DNA of 7,893 nucleotides, taken from the NCBI GenBank assembly GCA_026710565.1, contig JAPOQV010000648.1:1-7893 (forward strand). The letters run 5' to 3'. This document shows, in pieces, positions 1 to 6,157 of the stretch (position 1 is its first letter; every line of letters starts with the position of its first letter). The translations under genes and the position numbers were made by a program. The stretch comes from Spirochaetaceae bacterium (GTDB lineage: Bacteria > Spirochaetota > Spirochaetia > SZUA-6 > Bin103). The notes below the pieces were generated by a model. That model was not told the origin of the DNA, did no database searches, and saw only the letters and a program-made list of their open reading frames with translations.

Positions 1-657
1 AACGTGCTGGTGGAGGCGGACGGCAACCTGCTCATGGTGCGCCCGCTCGGCTCGGCCTACCTGCAGCGCTTCTACGAAGCGGCAGGCAGGGACTTCGCAC
101 CGAACCCGCATCTCGAGCTGAGCCGCTCGCGGGACGGCGGCCGTACGTGGCAGAGCACGACAGGGCGCGTCGCATGGCCGGTGACTACCTTCGGCGAGGT
201 CTCGATCGCTCGCCTTCCCGACGGCCGCCTGCTGGCGTCGCTGCGCACCAACCCGCCCGGCACGGTGGGAGAGGGGCAGCAGCTCACGTACCTCACCGCG
301 TCGGACGACGACGGGGCCACGTGGTGCGAGCCGTGGCCGATGACCAATCTCGCCGAGGTGCAGGTGAACCTGCTGCTGCTGCGCGACGGCCGGCTGCTGG
401 CGACGTATACCAACTACCACCTGCCGTTCGGCGTGTGCGCCCAGACCTCCGACGACGGCGGCCGGACGTGGACCTCTGACGAGCCGATCCAGCTCGCGCT
501 GTCGGCGGACTGCTACACCGGCTGGCCGGTAACGGTCGAGCTCGACGACGATGAGTTGATCACCTGCTACATGATCACCGCGTATCTGAAGGAGCCGCCC
601 GAACCCACGGGCGTGCAGCGCAACGTGTGCGAGGTCGTCCGCTGGCGGCTGCCCTGA
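1..657 (+). CDS. BNR/Asp-box sialidase-like protein, C-terminal part (5' end outside window)
   Basis: The frame is open from base 1, so the N-terminus is missing; about 218 codons remain, ending at TGA 655-657. Three Asp-box motifs (S-x-D-x-G-x-T-W) mark a six-bladed sialidase/BNR propeller: SRDGGRTW (nt 127-150), SDDDGATW (nt 301-324) and SDDGGRTW (nt 448-471). Between boxes one and two, FGEVSIARLPDGRLLASLR has the layout of the sialidase segment that carries a conserved Glu and an active-site Arg. Near the end, a Tyr in DCYTGWPVTVEL sits where the nucleophilic Tyr would be expected. The family hydrolyses terminal sialic acids or related glycosides, but many BNR proteins in environmental bacteria have other or unknown substrates. 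The first triad Arg and any signal peptide would lie upstream, so activity and location cannot be judged. Fold assignment is firm; enzymatic activity is inferred. Confidence 0.88.
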   Translation, partial: NVLVEADGNLLMVRPLGSAYLQRFYEAAGRDFAPNPHLELSRSRDGGRTWQSTTGRVAWPVTTFGEVSIARLPDGRLLASLRTNPPGTVGEGQQLTYLTASDDDGATWCEPWPMTNLAEVQVNLLLLRDGRLLATYTNYHLPFGVCAQTSDDGGRTWTSDEPIQLALSADCYTGWPVTVELDDDELITCYMITAYLKEPPEPTGVQRNVCEVVRWRLP

Positions 658-882
658 CCGAAACGCCGCTCAGTTGCCCACGCCCGAATTCCGCGCATAC
701 GAAGTCGAGATCGCGCAGGTCGTTCAGGACGTACTGCGCGCGCTGGCCGGCGTCGTACACCCAGCCCCTGTTCGGGTGCACGCCATCGGGGCCCGTTTCT
801 GCGACCAGGCGCCGCAATTCCCGGCCCGTCGGCATGGGAAGTTGAGATCGTCGACTACCATTGAGGCAATGCGGTCCAACGC
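658..882 (-). pseudogene. Possible decayed gene fragment, strand uncertain, between two convergent genes
   Basis: No intact gene lies between the sialidase stop and the ABC exporter stop. On the minus strand, a protein-like reading runs from ATG 835 (MPTGRELRRLVAETGPDG, then a segment with NRGWVYDAGQRAQ and LRDLDFVCAEF) and continues into the sialidase 3' end up to a stop at 575. Just upstream, another minus frame reads ALDRIASMVVDDLNFP directly after a TAA (883-885). One missing base near 836 would join the two, suggesting a frameshifted remnant. The phrase NRGW followed by LRDLDF and E faintly recalls the barrel strands of enolase-superfamily dehydratases, but the usual metal-binding Asp is not present, so no family is assigned. 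Third-position GC is about equally high in a plus-strand reading (TTG 674 to 886), so the strand is uncertain. Confidence 0.3.
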
Positions 883-948
883 TTAGGCACGCGAAGACCG
901 GAGAGTCTGGTCACTACTGTTGCCGGTCAGGTATCAGGGCACACGCAG

Positions 949-2838
949 CTAACGGTACCCGCTGGCCTGTGTCTCGAACATCCGTGCGTACAGTCCGTTG
1001 ACCGCAGACAGCTCTTCGTGCGTTCCCTGCTGAGCCACGCGCCCGGCGTCGAGCACGACGATGTGATCGGCAAGGCGGACATTCGAGAACCGGTGGGAGA
1101 TCATCACCGAGGTCTGCCCTCCCGTCAGCTCCAGGAACGAGCGAAAGACGTCGAACTCCGCCAGGGCGTCCAGGTGCGCCGTCGGCTCATCGATGACGAA
1201 CAGCGATCCCTGCCGCATGAAGCCGCGAGCCAGTCCCAGCTTCTGCCACTGCCCTCCCGACAGGTCCCTGCCGATCCCGAACTGGCCGCCGAGAAACGTC
1301 TCGTATCCATCGGGTAGTCCAGCCAGATCGTCCGCCACAACCGCGGCATCGGCCGCCGCCCGGATTCGCTCCAAGTCGGACACGTGCGCGACGTCGCCGA
1401 ACCCGACATTCTCCCGCGCGGTGAGCGCATACCGCACACAGTCCTGGAATACCACCGCGAATCTGCGCTGCAGCTCGGCCAGATCGAACTCTCTGATGTC
1501 CGTGCCGTTGATCAGGATCTGACCCTCGGTTGGGTCGTAGAGACGCGTAAGCAGCTTGACGATCGTCGTCTTGCCCGAGCCGTTCCGCCCAACCAGTGCC
1601 ACCTTTTGCCCGCCTTCTATCACGAAGCTGACATCGTCCAGCACGGTCCGTTGCACCGATGGATAAGCGAAGCTCACGTGCCTGAACTCTACGCGTTCGA
1701 TCGTCTCCGGCATCCGGCGGTTCACGGTCAGCCGTCGGAGCGAACCCGGCACCGTCGCGGGATCGAGATCCAGAAACGCAAAGAGGTTCACCAGCGTCAA
1801 CGTCTGCTCGAAGAACTGCCCGCCATAGCTGAAAGTCTGCTGCAGCGCCTCCTTGCCTCGCCATGCCGCCTGCGTACCCAGGACGACATCACCGACCGAG
1901 ATGGCTCTGGCCAGTGCCCGGAGCACGATGAACACCCAGACGCCGGCCACCGCGGCGTCCGAAAGGAGACCGAGGCTCGCGCGCCACACGGTGCTCTTCC
2001 GCATGAAGGACTGCTCGCGGCGCAGCCGCTGTTGGTTGACGTCCCGAAACCGGGGTATGAAGTAGTCCGACAGGCCGAACAGCCGCACCTCGTTCGCCGC
2101 CTGGCGCTCGCTCATCAGTCCGGTGAGATACTTCAGGAGCCGAAAGTGCGTCGACAGGCTGTTCTCCAGCGCCCAGCCCTGCTTGGCGAAATAGCTCGTG
2201 GCGATCAGTTGCGGCAGCGCCGACAGCACCATCGCCACGGGAATCGCCCAGTGTATCGTCGACAGGACCGCGACGGTCGCGACCAGCGAGATGGCCGCCT
2301 GCATCAGAAAATAGAACCCCCACATGAAACTCAGCGCGTTCATCAACGCGCCCCGCACGGCCCGCTCCAACATGTCGAGATACTTCGGACTCTCGTAGAA
2401 CGCCGCATCGAGCGTGCTGCACTTGCGCATGATGAGCGCGTGAACGTGGGACTCGACCCGATTCGTCGAGTGCGTGCGGACGATTTCCTCCGCGGCACCG
2501 GTCGCCTTGTCCAGCAGCCAGACCGCCAGCAGCAGGCCTCCCAGCAGGTAGAGCCCCTGCGTAGCGTCGGCAGGCACTCCCACGACTGGGAGCGTCAGTG
2601 TGCCGCCGCCGATGACTTCGACGGCCACGTCCACGAACAGTTTCGCGACGCCGAGCACGAGCAGCGGTATGACGGCGCGGATCGCCGTGATGGCGAGCTG
2701 GGTCAGCGACAGACCCGGAGCAGCCCGGAAGAACAGCAATAGTGCCCTCGGGATGGTCCTGAGGACGCTCGGCCACTCCCTGGCGAGAGTCGTTTCGCGT
2801 TTCATGCGCCGAATCGTAGAGGCCGTAAGAGCGCCCAC
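949..2838 (-). CDS. ABC exporter half-transporter (permease fused to ATPase)
   Basis: This 629-residue protein has the TM-NBD order of exporter half-transporters (MsbA/LmrA-like architecture) and would act as a homodimer in the cytoplasmic membrane, driving export with ATP. Hydrophobic segments lie near residues 45-70, 95-112, 168-193, 195-217 and 292-313; the sixth helix is poorly defined. The nucleotide-binding domain is complete: Walker A GRNGSGKT (about 417-424), Q-loop VVFQD (Gln about 465), signature LSGGQ (526-530), Walker B LFVIDE (546-551), D-loop HLD and the switch His in ISHRF (about 582). There is no N-terminal C39 peptidase domain, so it is not a leader-cleaving bacteriocin exporter of that type. 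GTG 2838 is preferred because a Shine-Dalgarno-like AAGGGCAGG lies 8 nt upstream; TTG 2841 and ATG 2805 are alternatives. The substrate (peptide, lipid or drug) cannot be read from the sequence. It follows a 70-codon ORF after 15 nt. Confidence 0.95.
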   Translation of the reverse strand: MGALTASTIRRMKRETTLAREWPSVLRTIPRALLLFFRAAPGLSLTQLAITAIRAVIPLLVLGVAKLFVDVAVEVIGGGTLTLPVVGVPADATQGLYLLGGLLLAVWLLDKATGAAEEIVRTHSTNRVESHVHALIMRKCSTLDAAFYESPKYLDMLERAVRGALMNALSFMWGFYFLMQAAISLVATVAVLSTIHWAIPVAMVLSALPQLIATSYFAKQGWALENSLSTHFRLLKYLTGLMSERQAANEVRLFGLSDYFIPRFRDVNQQRLRREQSFMRKSTVWRASLGLLSDAAVAGVWVFIVLRALARAISVGDVVLGTQAAWRGKEALQQTFSYGGQFFEQTLTLVNLFAFLDLDPATVPGSLRRLTVNRRMPETIERVEFRHVSFAYPSVQRTVLDDVSFVIEGGQKVALVGRNGSGKTTIVKLLTRLYDPTEGQILINGTDIREFDLAELQRRFAVVFQDCVRYALTARENVGFGDVAHVSDLERIRAAADAAVVADDLAGLPDGYETFLGGQFGIGRDLSGGQWQKLGLARGFMRQGSLFVIDEPTAHLDALAEFDVFRSFLELTGGQTSVMISHRFSNVRLADHIVVLDAGRVAQQGTHEELSAVNGLYARMFETQASGYR

Positions 2839-2846
2839 CAAACGCG

Positions 2847-2855
2847 CCTGCCCTT
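2847..2855 (-). promoter_or_regulatory. Shine-Dalgarno of the ABC exporter, overlapping the upstream stop codon
   Basis: On the minus strand AAGGGCAGG begins inside the TAA stop (2856-2854) of the small ORF and ends 8 nt before GTG 2838. It decides the exporter start in favour of GTG 2838 and implies that ribosomes finishing the small ORF end on the exporter's binding site, which suits translational coupling. Confidence 0.5.
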
Positions 2856-3066
2856 ACCGCTGCGGAGCGACACCCTCGACGCACAAGAGATAGAGTTTCT
2901 GCTGGACCGCAGAGTCCGCCGCCCATGACCGGAATTGCTTCTCGGCCAAGGCTCGCTCGGCCTCGGTGAGGGAACCGTCGGCCACCATCTGCACCCCTCG
3001 ACTGTGCGCTACCTTGGACCAAAGAAGGATCTGTTCATCGAAGTCCGAGTCACCCCGGCGGGTCAC
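2854..3066 (-). CDS. Small protein of unknown function upstream of the ABC exporter (70 aa)
   Basis: I do not recognise this protein. It begins at GTG 3066 and ends at TAA 2854. The N-terminus is charged (MTRRGDSDFDEQ), the middle (LTEAERALAEKQFRSWAAD) should form an amphipathic helix, and the C-terminus is LYLLCVEGVAPQR with a single Cys. There is no signal peptide or membrane segment. About 80% of codons end in G or C, and the opposite-strand frame sharing the same third positions gives an implausible Ser/Arg-rich product, so minus-strand coding is favoured. The GTG overlaps the stop of a 39-codon ORF (GTGA), and the exporter starts 15 nt downstream. An internal ATG (2988) would leave a 44-residue product. 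It could be an exporter accessory protein, an exported peptide precursor, or the truncated end of a larger gene. Confidence 0.55.
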   Translation of the reverse strand: MTRRGDSDFDEQILLWSKVAHSRGVQMVADGSLTEAERALAEKQFRSWAADSAVQQKLYLLCVEGVAPQR

Positions 3067-3182
3067 TTCATGCCGGGCTGGGGGACTTCGCCGAGGCGCC
3101 GGTGGCTGGTCGCCAGCGTCCGCGACGAAAGCACGGAGTGGACGCCGCGCGGCACCAAGACGCGGAGTCGATCGATCTTCAT
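3063..3182 (-). CDS. Very short ORF coupled to the 70-aa ORF (39 aa, tentative)
   Basis: ATG 3182 to TGA 3063 encodes 39 residues starting MKIDRLRVLVPRGVHSVL and ending PQPGMK, a basic peptide without a recognisable domain. It lies 49 nt downstream of the TPP enzyme stop, and its TGA overlaps the GTG of the next ORF by four bases (GTGA), the classic arrangement for coupled translation. GC at third positions is very high, but the plus-strand frame through the same stretch uses the same third positions and also looks protein-like (it contains RRRWLVASVRDESTEW), so strand evidence is ambiguous. No clear ribosome binding site precedes ATG 3182. It may be a leader peptide, the 5' piece of a broken gene continuing into the 70-codon ORF, or chance. 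Confidence 0.35.
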   Translation of the reverse strand: MKIDRLRVLVPRGVHSVLSSRTLATSHRRLGEVPQPGMK

Positions 3183-3231
3183 GCGCGCGTCAACTCGGCC
3201 CCAGGTCGAGGACCGGGCAGTCCCAACTCGC

Positions 3232-4836
3232 TCAGTGGCGGGTGATGACTGGGGCTGCGAGAGGCTGCAGGGATACGTTGACGCCGGCGGCGATGCCGGA
3301 CGCTTGGGCCGCCTCCAGTGCGGCGGGAAGCTCGGTGGCCGATTCGACCGCGGCGCCGTGGGCGCCGAGGGCGCGGCCCACTTCGTCGTAGCGGGTGGCG
3401 CGCAGGTCGCAGCCGACGGCGCGGTCGGCTCCGTACGTCCGGTGCTGGATCTGCACCTCCGCGTTCCAGCGGGCGTCATTGCCTACCACGGCCACGAACG
3501 GGAGATCGTGCCGGAGGGCGGTGTCGATCTCCAGGGGGTGGAAGCCGAAGGTGCCGTCGCCAAGGGTCGCGGCGATGCGGGCCTTCGGAAACAGCGTGCG
3601 CGCGGCGAGCGCGAACGGCAGCGCCGATCCGATCGCGCCGGCGGGGCCGTTGATGATGCGGTGCGGCGCGGTCACGCATGCCTGCGCCCACTGGCCCACT
3701 TCGCCGCCGTCGGAGATGAACACCGATTCGGGCGACCCAGCCAGGAAGTCGTGCACGGCGTAGCCGAGCTGCGCCGGGTGCACGGGCGACTCGCTGCCGA
3801 TCTTGCGCCACTCCGCGGGTCGATAGGCGACCGCGGCATCGACAGCCGCCCGCCAACCGGCATCGAGCGAGCGGCCGGCCAGCCGTTCCGCGATCGCGGC
3901 CGCCCAGCCCGGCGGATCGCCTTGCGCCTGCAGCAGCATGCGGCCGTCCGCGTTGCCGGCGGCTTGGCGGAGCGCCTCCGGCTCCGGATCGATGTGCATG
4001 AACCGGCACGCCGGCGCAAACGGTGGCGACGCGCCGAGCTCCAGCATGTGATCGAGCCGCTTGCCGAGCAGCACGACCAGATCCGCCTCCGCAACCGCCT
4101 CCGCGAATGCGCCCAGCGCCGGGTCGCGCAGCCCGCGCGGGCTGTCCATCGCCAGCGCGGCAGCGCCCGCGTCCGTCAGCACACGAATCGTGTCGGCAGC
4201 GTGCCGGCGGCGGTACGGCGGACCGGCGATCACCAGCGGGCGCGCGGCATCGCCAATTGCCTGACAGACGGCAGCCAGACCTGCCGCCGCCGGCAACGAC
4301 GGGGCCGCGTTCGGCTCGACCGCCGGGTCCGCGTCCCGCACGACCGATTCCAGCACGTCCACGGGCAGGGCCACGTGCACGGGTCCGGGTCGTCCGGAGG
4401 CGGCACATCGCCATGCCCGCACGAAGTCGGCGGCGATCCGTTCCGGGTCGGTGCAGGTCCACGACGCCTTGCAGACCTTGGCGGCGAGGCCCGCCTGATC
4501 CATCTCCTGGAACGCGCCGGCCCCCGGATTGCCGGCGGGCGACGCGCCGGACAGCAGCACCAGCGGCGACTCCGCGCACTGCGCCACGTACAGCGCCGAC
4601 AGCGTGTTGGCGAACCCCGGCCCGGCGGTGACCATCGCCACTCCGGGCCGGCCGCTCAGCCGGCCGATGGCATCGGCCGCGTGCACGGCCGGCGCCTCGT
4701 GGCGCACGTGGATCAGCTCCAGCGGCAGGTCGATGGCCGCGTCGAACAGCGACATGATCTGGTTGCCGGAGAGCGTGAAGACGTGCCGCGTGCCTGCGGC
4801 CACGATCGCGCGCATCAGCGCGTCTGCGGCTCTCAT
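3232..4836 (-). CDS. Thiamine pyrophosphate-dependent enzyme, acetolactate-synthase-like
   Basis: This 534-residue protein has the three-domain layout of the pyruvate oxidase/acetolactate synthase group: an N-terminal Pyr domain (about 1-165), a central domain (about 180-320) and a C-terminal PP domain (about 350-520). The Glu that activates the TPP ring is present in VRHEAP (E47), followed by the family segment [11 protein letters not shown]. The TPP/Mg motif starts at GDGTF (426-430) and closes with GNDARWNAE (Asn 453), at normal spacing. Such enzymes decarboxylate or ligate 2-oxo acids or cleave 2-hydroxy-acyl compounds in the cytosol. No regulatory subunit is nearby, so branched-chain amino-acid synthesis is unlikely. 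ATG 4836 is chosen over the upstream in-frame codon at 4956, which lies inside the enolase gene; AGG (4843-4845) lies 6 nt before it. It follows the enolase-superfamily gene by 22 nt, suggesting consecutive steps on an acid substrate. The exact reaction is unknown. Confidence 0.93.
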   Translation of the reverse strand: MRAADALMRAIVAAGTRHVFTLSGNQIMSLFDAAIDLPLELIHVRHEAPAVHAADAIGRLSGRPGVAMVTAGPGFANTLSALYVAQCAESPLVLLSGASPAGNPGAGAFQEMDQAGLAAKVCKASWTCTDPERIAADFVRAWRCAASGRPGPVHVALPVDVLESVVRDADPAVEPNAAPSLPAAAGLAAVCQAIGDAARPLVIAGPPYRRRHAADTIRVLTDAGAAALAMDSPRGLRDPALGAFAEAVAEADLVVLLGKRLDHMLELGASPPFAPACRFMHIDPEPEALRQAAGNADGRMLLQAQGDPPGWAAAIAERLAGRSLDAGWRAAVDAAVAYRPAEWRKIGSESPVHPAQLGYAVHDFLAGSPESVFISDGGEVGQWAQACVTAPHRIINGPAGAIGSALPFALAARTLFPKARIAATLGDGTFGFHPLEIDTALRHDLPFVAVVGNDARWNAEVQIQHRTYGADRAVGCDLRATRYDEVGRALGAHGAAVESATELPAALEAAQASGIAAGVNVSLQPLAAPVITRH

Positions 4837-4851
4837 CGAACGCCTGGATCG

Positions 4852-4879
4852 CCGGTCGTCAGTCGGTGCCGACGACCGG
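4852..4879 (-). other. Perfect 9-bp stem-loop at the junction of two operon genes
   Basis: CCGGTCGTC (4852-4860) and GACGACCGG (4871-4879) are exact reverse complements separated by 10 nt. In the minus-strand transcript the hairpin covers the end and stop codon (4859-4861) of the enolase-superfamily gene and ends 6 nt before the weak ribosome binding site of the TPP gene. No T-run follows, so it does not look like an intrinsic terminator; it could tune coupling or mRNA decay. Part of it encodes the C-terminus VVGTD, so chance in GC-rich DNA is possible. Confidence 0.5.
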
Positions 4880-6118
4880 GCTGTCCTTGGTCTGCTCGTA
4901 CAGCCGCTGGAATCCGGCGCTGCCGTCGTCCTCGACCAACTCGGTGACCACGCCACGCTCGAATGCGGGCTGGTTGCCGGCCGCGAAGTAGTTCCACATC
5001 GTCGAACCGGGCCGCGCCTCGGAAGAGAAGTGGACGGTCAGCCCGGACGGACGCCGGTAGCGGACCAGCCGCCGCGGCAGGCTCACGTCCGCCTGTTCGA
5101 CGCGGTACCGGTCCAGCGCCTCCTCGTCGACCTCGACACCCAGCCCTGGAGCCGTCGGCACCGCGCCGTAGCCTCCGGAGACCGGGATGCGCGCCGTGAG
5201 CAGGTTGTGCTCGTACAGCTCGTGCACGGTGACGGCCGGCCAGCGCGCCGATGCCAACACCGACCCCAGGTGCAGGCAGAGCGTTGTCGTCAACCCCGTG
5301 CCGACCATCTGCAGGAAGAACGGCATGCGCGCCGCGCCCGCGAAGTGGCCCGCGCGGCTGATGCCGGCGATGCCGCCGCCGACCACATAGCCGTCGCAGT
5401 GCTCGCTGCGCGCCACGCCCTGGCGAGCTTCGTTGTAGTGGTGGGCGATCTGCGTGCGCAGCCCCGTCCGGAGCCGGCGGTTGCCGTCGATGTCGTCGCT
5501 CGGGATCGGCCCCTCGTAGATCTTGATCTTCGGGAACTCCGTCTCCAGGGCGCTCAGCACCGGCAGCGCGGTCGGCGCGTCGAGCAGGAAGTCGTTCCAG
5601 TCGGCGTCGATCGCGAACCACGGCGGGGTTGCCTCGGATATCCGCGCGATCGTCTCGTGCACGTCCCACCAGGGGCGGGTCTTGATCTTCATGCAGGTGT
5701 AGCCCAGGCGCACCGCCTCGCGCGCCTCCGCCTCGTACAGCTCCGGCGACATGTCGTGGTCCCAGAACGACAGCGGGCAGTGGCTGCGCACCTGCTCGCC
5801 GAGCAGGCGATGCGCGGGCACGCCGGCCAGCTTGCCGGCCAGATCCAGCACCGCCATCTGCAGGCCGGCGCCCAGGCTGTCGTCCCAGTACAGGTCGAAC
5901 GGCGAGCGGCCGATCACCCGCTCGTCGATGTCGGCGCGGCCCCACGTGTAGTTCTGGATGGTCTCGCCCCAGCCGATGACCCCGGACTCACTGGTGACGC
6001 GGATCACCTCGACTTCCGACCACGCGTGGATGCCCGCCCGCTCCATTTCGAGGCGGATGCGGTCCACCATCGGCACCCAGTGCAGGGTGCGCTCGACCGA
6101 AGCGATTCTGCCGTCCAT
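4859..6118 (-). CDS. Enolase-superfamily enzyme, mandelate racemase/muconate lactonizing type
   Basis: This 419-residue protein has the superfamily's N-terminal capping domain (about 1-125) and a barrel domain after it. The catalytic K-x-K is present (MKIKTR, K144 and K146). Metal ligands fit D171 or D173 in IDADWND and E202 in YEGPIP. The third ligand, usually Glu or Asp, is not evident; the matching stretch reads QIAHHYNE (about 223-230), so a His may serve. Later signatures are CDGYVVGGG (241-249), FLQMVGTGL (268-276) and [18 protein letters not shown] (283-300), a pattern I recall from uncharacterised mandelate racemase-like proteins. The superfamily abstracts a proton alpha to a carboxylate, giving dehydration, epimerisation or racemisation of hydroxy or sugar acids. 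ATG 6118 is preferred over ATG 6130 because GGGGGA lies just upstream of it. It heads the minus-strand gene run and is divergent from the FAD oxidoreductase. The substrate is unknown. Confidence 0.92.
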   Translation of the reverse strand: MDGRIASVERTLHWVPMVDRIRLEMERAGIHAWSEVEVIRVTSESGVIGWGETIQNYTWGRADIDERVIGRSPFDLYWDDSLGAGLQMAVLDLAGKLAGVPAHRLLGEQVRSHCPLSFWDHDMSPELYEAEAREAVRLGYTCMKIKTRPWWDVHETIARISEATPPWFAIDADWNDFLLDAPTALPVLSALETEFPKIKIYEGPIPSDDIDGNRRLRTGLRTQIAHHYNEARQGVARSEHCDGYVVGGGIAGISRAGHFAGAARMPFFLQMVGTGLTTTLCLHLGSVLASARWPAVTVHELYEHNLLTARIPVSGGYGAVPTAPGLGVEVDEEALDRYRVEQADVSLPRRLVRYRRPSGLTVHFSSEARPGSTMWNYFAAGNQPAFERGVVTELVEDDGSAGFQRLYEQTKDSPVVGTD

Positions 6119-6122
6119 CTGG

Positions 6123-6128
6123 TCCCCC
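6123..6128 (-). promoter_or_regulatory. Likely ribosome binding site of the enolase-superfamily gene
   Basis: On the minus strand GGGGGA lies 4 nt before ATG 6118, whereas ATG 6130 has no purine-rich stretch upstream. This favours the shorter 419-residue product over 423 residues. The match to the consensus is imperfect and the spacing short. Confidence 0.4.
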
Positions 6129-6157
6129 ATCGAAGCGCCGGGTACTGTATCACGGCC

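Noticed and set aside
896..928. Inverted repeat GACCGG / CCGGTC just beyond the ABC exporter stop, considered as a terminator
   Set aside because: Only 6 bp with a 21-nt loop and no T-run; each arm is common in GC-rich DNA.
1384..2742. 452-codon plus-strand open frame opposite the ABC exporter
   Set aside because: It is rich in Arg, Gln and His, has no domain signature, and lies exactly antisense to a gene with complete ABC motifs; a GC-rich shadow.
3200..3218. Small hairpin GGTC-GAG-GACC after the TPP gene, considered as a terminator
   Set aside because: The stem is four pairs plus a mismatch and no T-run follows.
2935..4947. 670-codon plus-strand open frame across the small ORFs and the TPP gene
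   Set aside because: Nearly all of it is antisense to the TPP enzyme, which has intact catalytic motifs, and it has no end of its own; only its first part (about 2935-3230) leaves any doubt, noted as a finding.
4529..6157. Plus-strand extension of the FAD oxidoreductase frame upstream of 6158
   Set aside because: The frame is open but lies antisense to the TPP and enolase genes, and the Rossmann motif begins just after 6158, where this family normally starts.
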